This document shows, piece by piece, positions 58,322 through 64,000 of a stretch of 64,000 nt of DNA. Position numbers and translations under genes: made by a program. The notes under the pieces were generated by a model. That model searched no databases. It was not told the origin of the DNA and was given only the letters and a program-made list of their open reading frames with translations. The DNA lies in assembly GCA_963663245.1 (NCBI GenBank), contig OY760143.1:310001-374000 (forward strand), read 5' to 3'. The stretch is from JAFGVL01 sp963663245 (GTDB taxonomy: Bacteria; Bacteroidota; Bacteroidia; Bacteroidales; Paludibacteraceae). Position 1 is the stretch's first letter. Each line of letters opens with the position of its first letter.

Positions 58322-61036
58322 TTATTTACCAATCATATACGCCTTATCTTTATGTAACAACATCTTTTTAGTCACATACCTACAGGGTTCTCCTTGTGGT
58401 GAGATGCCTTCTATTTCAATGTTATAGGGAGACATTCTGTCTGCTGTAAAAAAGGAGAAAACAGCTTTCCCATTTGCTGCTGTTTTAATTTCGGGAATAA
58501 ATGTAATGGTACTTCTCCAGTCAGGGATAGGGTTGCTCCTTTCAGAAAAAGCATTGTATTTGGGTTCATAGAAGAGAACATTGTCATCGTACCCTAGGGG
58601 CATGGTGGAGGCAATATGTTGTTTGTCAGCACTCGATGAAAAGGGGTTTTCTTTCTTAAAACTTAAGGCAATAAGTATATTCTCCCAGTTCTTAGTATTA
58701 TTTTCTGGGTGGTTATTTAATATGCGTATTGACTCTAGCTCTTTTGGCTTTGTTCTTTTTATCTCATTGTAAGAATATATAATACCATCAATAGCAAAAC
58801 GTGGTCCTTTTATTTCTTCTTCAAAAGCATTGTCCTCATCATTTGTTTCGGGTTGTAATTCTGGATACCAATTCTCCAGTTCAGGAAAAGATTGTAGGAG
58901 TTTTGGGAAATTGTGTTCTTTGTTTCTATCAAGCATAGCTCCTTCAATCACAAATTCTTCACTAGCGTAAGAGAACTGTTCGTTTTTTGATTGCTCAATT
59001 ATAGTCCCAGGAGTTATTGCCATCAAGCCTCTACTACGAGCATATACATTACGCGTGCCATGTTCATTGAAATATTTTTCATTCGTCACCTGCATGTATT
59101 CATTAGGAATAGCAGTCGCTGCACCTTCTGGAAATATGATATAATCAATGTCAGGCAATTGTTGTGGAAATAGTTTAAACTCTACTTTTTTCTCGTCAAT
59201 AGTATTACTTCTTGCTTCAAGGCTAAATTGGGTGCCATTTGGAAAACGCAAGTGTTCGAAAGAAAAGTAGCCAACGCTATCTGTAGTGGTAGTGTTGAAA
59301 TATAAGGTGTAAGGAGAATAAGCTAATACTTGCATATCAGCCAATGGTTTTTTTTCTGAACCAGCATTTACTTGTCCAGCAATTTTTAAACCTTCCTCTA
59401 TTTCAAAACGCACTTTTTTTAGCTCTCCTTCTAATACTCTTTTTGTGTTAAAGCGTCTCCAACCTTGCGTCATTAAAAGTATATCTAAGTTTTCTTCTGC
59501 ATTCTTGTTAGTGGGGTTAAAATAAGAGCCTGGCTTTTCAATATATCCTTTTATGTCGGAAGTGAGCATTAAATTACTCATCATATTATCTGCATTAAAA
59601 TCTAATTCAACAGCTTTAGCGTCAGTTACAGAAACAGAAAAAGAACCATTCTTTATCGGATCTCCATTGGAGTCTTTTGCAATTAACTGACAATATACAG
59701 GTCGACGTTTTTCATGTGTAGGTTTAGAAAAATCGAGCAGTACTTGAGTTGTTTGTTCTGGCCGAACAAAGGCTAGTCGTTCAGAAATAGGGTCACCATT
59801 CTTATCGAGCAACACAAAATGAGCAATGCCTGGATGGAGGTCTTTTATATTAAATACGACAGCCGGATTTGTTCCTGAAATGGTGTCGCTATAAAAGATA
59901 GTTCCCCCCATATGTCCAACTAAAACTAAGGAATCTTTTACTTCGCATGCAAATTCAGATTTGACATGCACTAAAATTCGACCATATTTTACGACAGCAC
60001 CTAAGGCAAAGGTTTTTCTTTTTGGAATAGGAAGATCTACCCGTTGCATCTCTCTATCAGGACCAGTAAAAATGATATGATAACGTTTGAATTTATCTGC
60101 AAAGAAACAAAATTTGCCCATGCCTAGATGTTGGCTTTTAAATGTGCTAATAGCTTTGAATTCTTGGTCGTATAATGTTCCTTCTACATCGATAGAAAGG
60201 CCATTGGTTTTTATAGCTTTAAAGGCTATGCAATTAGTAGTGCCTAATACAACCTCTCCTCCTTCAGGAAAAACTTGTACGTCAAATTCATTTTTAACAG
60301 GGAGTAAAAAAGTACGTTCGTATTTGTTAATGTCATCTTCGTAAAAAACGGTAATACTAGGTCTTTCGTTGTAGAGTTTTTTAGGATTGTATTCGTACCT
60401 TAAGATTCCTTTGTAAGTTGTTTCAGCTTTTTTCTTTCTTTTCGGTTTTTTGCCAGGGATGTTGAGGCGATAGCTAACTTCTTTCATCTTCATTACCGTA
60501 TTCTTTCTTTCAAAAAGAATCTCAGCAACCGCTTTTTTCTTGCTTAAGAAGTTAAAATCAAAGCTTGTTCGGATTTCACTAGATAGGTTGTTCCCTATAA
60601 AGAATGGCCGTTTGTAAAAATGACCTTGACCTGCATTCCTCATATCATTGGTGTACGCTCTTACCCAATAGGATCCTTCAGACAACATTTCATCTAGTTT
60701 AAAGTTCCCACTGAAAACGCCATTAATACGATTTATTTTTTTTCTATAAACAAGCTCTTCTCGGTTGTCAATTAGCTCTACATAAAGGGCATTGTTTAAG
60801 GTGTCTTTTATTAAGGAAGAAGCATCTAAAAGATACGCACGAAAATACATTCTTTCACCAGTAGCATAATACGGTTTATCAAAATGAAGATAGAGTTTAT
60901 CTTGTTGGGGTGTGTTGAGCTTACTCATTTCGCTCCACTGGTCTAGTTCAACTTCAACAATTTGTCCGTTAACTCCAGTCCACGCAAAAAGGAAAACCCA
61001 AAGGCTAATAGTGAATAATATGAGGCTTTTTACCAT
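58322..61036 (-). CDS. Large secreted MG2-like protein with carboxypeptidase-regulatory and barrel-less TonB-plug domains (paralog B)
   Basis: A 904-aa exported protein (signal to about 24, GVNG) with the same layout as paralog A: KLYLHFDKPYYATGERMYFRAYL at about 46-68, DVQVFPEGGEVVLG, LLMTQGWRRFNTKRVL, a carboxypeptidase-regulatory part (IAGQVNAGSEKKP, TDSVGYFSFEHL) and a plug-like part (PKLLQSFPELENWYP, RFAIDGIIYSYNEI, LESIRILNNHPENN). It ends PIPDWRSTITFIPEIKTAANGKAVFSFFTAD...IEGISPQGEPCR, parallel to paralog A. There is no barrel. It has its own promoter (61059-61066) and is 60 bases upstream of the regulator gene on the same strand. Confidence 0.75.
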   Translation of the reverse strand: MVKSLILFTISLWVFLFAWTGVNGQIVEVELDQWSEMSKLNTPQQDKLYLHFDKPYYATGERMYFRAYLLDASSLIKDTLNNALYVELIDNREELVYRKKINRINGVFSGNFKLDEMLSEGSYWVRAYTNDMRNAGQGHFYKRPFFIGNNLSSEIRTSFDFNFLSKKKAVAEILFERKNTVMKMKEVSYRLNIPGKKPKRKKKAETTYKGILRYEYNPKKLYNERPSITVFYEDDINKYERTFLLPVKNEFDVQVFPEGGEVVLGTTNCIAFKAIKTNGLSIDVEGTLYDQEFKAISTFKSQHLGMGKFCFFADKFKRYHIIFTGPDREMQRVDLPIPKRKTFALGAVVKYGRILVHVKSEFACEVKDSLVLVGHMGGTIFYSDTISGTNPAVVFNIKDLHPGIAHFVLLDKNGDPISERLAFVRPEQTTQVLLDFSKPTHEKRRPVYCQLIAKDSNGDPIKNGSFSVSVTDAKAVELDFNADNMMSNLMLTSDIKGYIEKPGSYFNPTNKNAEENLDILLMTQGWRRFNTKRVLEGELKKVRFEIEEGLKIAGQVNAGSEKKPLADMQVLAYSPYTLYFNTTTTDSVGYFSFEHLRFPNGTQFSLEARSNTIDEKKVEFKLFPQQLPDIDYIIFPEGAATAIPNEYMQVTNEKYFNEHGTRNVYARSRGLMAITPGTIIEQSKNEQFSYASEEFVIEGAMLDRNKEHNFPKLLQSFPELENWYPELQPETNDEDNAFEEEIKGPRFAIDGIIYSYNEIKRTKPKELESIRILNNHPENNTKNWENILIALSFKKENPFSSSADKQHIASTMPLGYDDNVLFYEPKYNAFSERSNPIPDWRSTITFIPEIKTAANGKAVFSFFTADRMSPYNIEIEGISPQGEPCRYVTKKMLLHKDKAYMIGK

Positions 61037-61058
61037 ATAGCTTTTACAATCGTAAAAG

Positions 61059-61066
61059 CAAAAGTA
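61059..61066 (-). promoter_or_regulatory. TAnnTTTG -7 box for paralog B
   Basis: The minus strand reads TACTTTTG, 22 bases before the ATG at 61036. Paralog A (start 55496) has only an imperfect version (TACTTTTA) in the matching place. Confidence 0.5.
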
Positions 61067-61140
61067 TTAATTTCAAACGTATAAGCAATTAATGAAAAGA
61101 AATCTTTTTGTGAGTGAGTTATTTTTAGCACTCTTTTTTT

Positions 61141-61148
61141 TACCTTTG
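61141..61148 (+). promoter_or_regulatory. TAnnTTTG -7 box for the LD-carboxypeptidase gene
   Basis: TACCTTTG, 22 bases before the ATG at 61171. Confidence 0.55.
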
Positions 61149-61170
61149 AGCTTCAATTAAAATATATATT

Positions 61171-62061
61171 ATGTTTCCATCTGCACTTAAAAAACAAGAT
61201 AAAATTGCTATTGTATCTCCATCTGGTTCTATTGATGAGAAGTATATTGATGCAGTCTCAGAACTTATTTTAGAATGGGGTTTCGTGCCTGTAGAAAGTG
61301 AGTTCGCACGTGGCAAGGAAGGGCGTTTCTCTGGCACGGTTGAGCAACGAATAACTGATTTTCAGGCTGCCATTGATAACCCTGAAGTGAAAGCAATACT
61401 TTGTTCGCGTGGTGGTTATGGATTGATGCAGATTATAGATTTTATAGATTTTACTGAATTTGAAATTAACCCTAAATGGATAATTGGTTATAGTGATATA
61501 ACAGTATTACATGCCGTTGCTTCAAATTTAGATGTGGTTTCTATTCATTGTTCAATGGCTCGACAGCTATCTGAATTACCCAAAGACTCTCTAATTTTAG
61601 AGAACCTTCAAAATATGTTGGAAGGACAAAAACCATCGTACACTATACCTTCACATCCATTAAACAGAACAGGAAAAGCAGAGGGAGAGGTTATAGGTGG
61701 AAACTTATCCTTAATATATGCTTTAAGAGGAACTCATTTTGACATGGATGGGTATAGAAAAATCCTTTTTATCGAAGATATTGGAGAAGAGCCCTATCAA
61801 ATTGACCGCATGCTACATAATTTGAAAATGGGTGGTATTTTAGAGAACATTGACGGGCTAATAGTTGGTCAGTTTACTAATTATGAAGAAGACCCATCTA
61901 TGGGAGGAACAGTGTATGAATTAATAGTAGAAGCAGTAGCTGAATATGAATATCCTGTTTGCTTTAATTTCCCTGTGGGACATGTAGATGATAATGTGCC
62001 TTTATTAGTTGGTGCTGAGGCTAGGTTTAGTGTTGGGGGTGAGGTGAGATTGGAGTATTAG
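61171..62061 (+). CDS. ldcA: LD-carboxypeptidase (S66 family, LdcA-like)
   Basis: A peptidoglycan-recycling serine peptidase that removes the terminal D-Ala from murein tetrapeptides, 296 aa. The S66 marks are VSPSGSIDEKYI, AILCSRGGYGLMQIIDFIDF, IGYSDITVLH with nucleophile Ser108, GEVIGGNLSLIYALRGT, LFIEDIGEEPYQIDRML (catalytic Glu) and FPVGHVDDNVPL (catalytic His). There is no signal peptide, as in cytosolic LdcA. The dipeptidyl peptidase gene starts 21 bases downstream, so the two are probably co-transcribed and both handle peptides. Confidence 0.93.
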   Translation: MFPSALKKQDKIAIVSPSGSIDEKYIDAVSELILEWGFVPVESEFARGKEGRFSGTVEQRITDFQAAIDNPEVKAILCSRGGYGLMQIIDFIDFTEFEINPKWIIGYSDITVLHAVASNLDVVSIHCSMARQLSELPKDSLILENLQNMLEGQKPSYTIPSHPLNRTGKAEGEVIGGNLSLIYALRGTHFDMDGYRKILFIEDIGEEPYQIDRMLHNLKMGGILENIDGLIVGQFTNYEEDPSMGGTVYELIVEAVAEYEYPVCFNFPVGHVDDNVPLLVGAEARFSVGGEVRLEY

Positions 62062-62082
62062 TTTTATATAAAAAAGTAAATA

Positions 62083-64000
62083 TTGAGAGCTGTTATAATA
62101 TTCACACTTCTTTTACTTGTAATTCCAATGAACGCACAAAAGAAATTTACCCTTGATGACCTTACGCCAGGTGGACTTGGGTACAAGAAATATATCTCTG
62201 AGAATTTAGAGCAGTTACAGTGGTGGTCAGACACGCTCGTGTTTGTGAAAGATTCAACGATTGTGCGTATGCGTCCTGCAACACAAAAACAAACCATTCT
62301 TTGCTCATTAAGTGAAATGAATACTGCTTTTGAGAAGGAGAAAATTAAACCATTAAAGAAATTTCCTCCATTTTTATTCCCTAGTAAGAAACCAATAATT
62401 TGTTTTGAGACTCCCACGGCGATGGTTTTCTTTGACACAAATACGCATCAAATTTTAGATAAGATAAAATGGAAAAAAGACTGGAAACATAGAGATTTTT
62501 GTTCCCAAAATGGCTATTTTGCATTTGCTTCTGGAAATGATTTGTGCCTAGTTACCTCCGATAAAAAGATTAAAATCAATAGAGGAGGATCGAAAAAAGA
62601 TATAGTGTATGGACAAGCAGTTCATCGTGATGAGTTTGGAATTACAAAGGGTACGTTCTGGAGCCCCAAAGGGAAACACTTAGCTTTTTATAGAATGGAT
62701 GAAAGTATGGTTGCTGATTATACTTTAATAGACAATAGTAAATCTCCGTCGAAAAAGAATAAGATTAAATATCCCTCAGCAGGAGAGGCGAACCATCAGG
62801 TAGCGATTGGGATATATTCTTTGCAGAAAGATGAAGTAAGCTATTTAAAAACAGGAGCTCCAGCAGATAGATTTTTTACAAATGTATGCTGGTCGCCTAA
62901 TGGGAAAGAGCTGTTAATTGCTGAGTTGAATAGAAAACAAGATACTTGTGTTTTGAAATCGTATGATATTAGAACAGGAGAAGGTAGAGAGATTTTTACC
63001 GAAACAGCTAAAACCTATGTAGAGCCAGAGCATACGCCTGTTTTTATAAATGACACGCAGTTTATTTGGCAAAGTGAACGTACAGGACATAATCATTTGT
63101 ATCTATATAATTTGTTAGATAATACTTGTCAAACACTTACTAAAGGGGAATGGGATGTGTTAGATATTTGTAATTATAACAAAAAGAGAAAAGAACTAGT
63201 TTTTTATGCCACGAAAGATTCTCCATTAGAGAGTAATATATATTCATTAGAAATTGAAAGTGCTGAGCTTCGCAAGTTATCTACTCAAGGAGGACAACAT
63301 AAAGCTTTACTATCTGCATCTGGACAGTTTATTGTTGATGAATTTTCTTCTATTAATATACCACGAAAGATTAATATTATTGATATACAGTCGACAGAAG
63401 AAGTAACTATATTAACAGCCTCAAATCCGTATCAAGAAAAACACGAATTGCCAGAAATGCAATTAGGAATGATTAAAGCTGCCGATAAAAAGACAGATTT
63501 ACACTATAGATTAACCTTACCTATCGGGTTTGATGCAAAGAAGAAGTATCCGGTTGTTGTTTACGTGTATGGAGGTCCTCATGTACAACTATTGCAGAAT
63601 GCCTGGTTGGGAGGGTCTAAAGGATGGGAGTTATACATGGCACAAGAAGGTTTTATTTGCTTCTCTTTAGATGGGCGAGGGTCTGCTAATCGAGGACAAG
63701 CATTTGAAGAGGCTGTCTATAAAAATATTGGAAAGGCTCCTTTAGATGATCAGTTAGAAGGAGTAGCTTTTTTAAAGTCGCTCCCATATATTGATTCTAC
63801 TCGTATGGGTATTTATGGATGGAGTTTTGGTGGTTTTATGACTACGCAATTAATGACGAAAACCGCTGGTGTTTTTAAAGTAGGAGTTGCAGGTGGTTCT
63901 GTTATTGATTGGCGTTTATACGAAGTGATGTATGGTGAGCGCTATATGCAAACGCCTCAAACCAACCCACAAGGCTATGCAGAAAACGATTTAACGCCAC
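62083..64000 (+). CDS. Dipeptidyl peptidase IV-type S9 peptidase (cut by the window end)
   Basis: An open frame of 639 codons runs to the right edge. The N-terminal propeller includes FGITKGTFWSPKGKHLAFYRMDESMVADYTLID, which carries the DPP-IV-type substrate Glu region, then FTNVCWSPNGKELL and EHTPVFINDTQFIWQSERTGHNHLYLYN. The alpha/beta-hydrolase part has KKYPVVVYVYGGPHVQLLQNAW, SLDGRGSANRGQAFEEAVYKNIG and the nucleophile elbow GWSFGG with Ser581; the Asp and His lie beyond the edge. The start appears to be TTG at 62083, since only that gives a signal peptide (RAVIIFTLLLLVIPMNAQ); the first ATG (62128) would begin inside it. It cleaves X-Pro or X-Ala dipeptides from oligopeptides in the periplasm. 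Confidence 0.9.
   Translation, partial: MRAVIIFTLLLLVIPMNAQKKFTLDDLTPGGLGYKKYISENLEQLQWWSDTLVFVKDSTIVRMRPATQKQTILCSLSEMNTAFEKEKIKPLKKFPPFLFPSKKPIICFETPTAMVFFDTNTHQILDKIKWKKDWKHRDFCSQNGYFAFASGNDLCLVTSDKKIKINRGGSKKDIVYGQAVHRDEFGITKGTFWSPKGKHLAFYRMDESMVADYTLIDNSKSPSKKNKIKYPSAGEANHQVAIGIYSLQKDEVSYLKTGAPADRFFTNVCWSPNGKELLIAELNRKQDTCVLKSYDIRTGEGREIFTETAKTYVEPEHTPVFINDTQFIWQSERTGHNHLYLYNLLDNTCQTLTKGEWDVLDICNYNKKRKELVFYATKDSPLESNIYSLEIESAELRKLSTQGGQHKALLSASGQFIVDEFSSINIPRKINIIDIQSTEEVTILTASNPYQEKHELPEMQLGMIKAADKKTDLHYRLTLPIGFDAKKKYPVVVYVYGGPHVQLLQNAWLGGSKGWELYMAQEGFICFSLDGRGSANRGQAFEEAVYKNIGKAPLDDQLEGVAFLKSLPYIDSTRMGIYGWSFGGFMTTQLMTKTAGVFKVGVAGGSVIDWRLYEVMYGERYMQTPQTNPQGYAENDLTP

Noticed and set aside
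62064..62438. Minus-strand frame of 124 codons at the start of the last gene
   Set aside because: The plus strand here codes for a dipeptidyl peptidase with clear motifs that runs to the window end; the minus frame has no recognisable features.
1..64000. CRISPR arrays, tRNA or rRNA genes, riboswitches and prophage
   Set aside because: No regularly spaced repeats, no cloverleaf or rRNA-like sequence, and no phage genes were recognised; gaps between genes are all below 300 bases.

Overview
The window is a 64 kb piece of an AT-rich chromosome from the Bacteroidota, most likely a member of the Bacteroidales. Four things point there: at least 21 genes are preceded by the Bacteroidota -7 box TAnnTTTG and by AT-rich leaders without Shine-Dalgarno sites; type IX secretion (T9SS) parts and cargo are present (a PorZ-like protein and two enzymes with C-terminal sorting domains); there are families typical of the group (DUF2851, DUF2723, PepSY-like, barrel-less TonB-plug proteins); and MetG carries the KISTS variant and a fused tRNA-binding domain. 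I cannot name the genus. No rRNA, tRNA, CRISPR array, prophage or complete IS element was seen. Nearly all of the window is ordinary, densely packed chromosome.

Layout. 1-6.1 kb: the start of a PorZ-like gene (cut by the window edge), rdgB, an S41 protease, serine acetyltransferase, an RNA methyltransferase and a radical SAM/SPASM protein. 6.3-8.1 kb: an OmpA/TPR lipoprotein ending in a strong terminator. 8.2-18.1 kb: one probable ten-gene operon, rsfS-ftsH-LUD-cdsA-psd-pssA-lutB-FKBP lipoprotein-barrel protein-metG, closed by a terminator at 18056-18090. It joins membrane protein quality control, phosphatidylethanolamine synthesis and half of a lactate-utilisation-type system. 18.1-22.7 kb: a zinc-ribbon/GH25 protein, a MaoC hydratase, TcdA, a small secreted protein, a PatB-type C-S lyase and a LuxR-type regulator. 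22.7-27.7 kb: aroA, divergent from murF-barrel protein-GT2. 27.7-28.9 kb: a REP-associated transposase (RAYT) with REP-like palindromes inside and beside it, then a Rieske-like lipoprotein. 29-34.6 kb: gyrB, LOG, a GH16-fold protein without the catalytic motif, an SIS protein and an EamA transporter. 34.6-45.4 kb: M23/LysM peptidase, ndk, recG, ispD, a SPOR protein, folE, DUF2851, a polysaccharide deacetylase and a DUF2723 membrane protein. 45.4-50.6 kb: two divergent T9SS-secreted carbohydrate-active enzymes. 50.6-52.8 kb: RNase R. 52.8-61 kb: two large paralogous MG2/TonB-plug proteins flanking a two-component system, a PepSY-like protein and the remnant of an outer-membrane barrel gene. 61.1-64 kb: LD-carboxypeptidase and a dipeptidyl peptidase IV that runs off the right edge.

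The accessory interest lies in five places: the RAYT/REP locus, the degenerate GH16 protein, the barrel-less plug paralogs around the two-component system with its decayed barrel gene, the palindromes between the divergent secreted enzymes, and several genes whose -7 box is so close to the start codon that their mRNAs may be leaderless. I do not see a clearly new multi-gene system. The plug-paralog/two-component cluster and the GH16 pseudoenzyme are the best candidates for undescribed biology.
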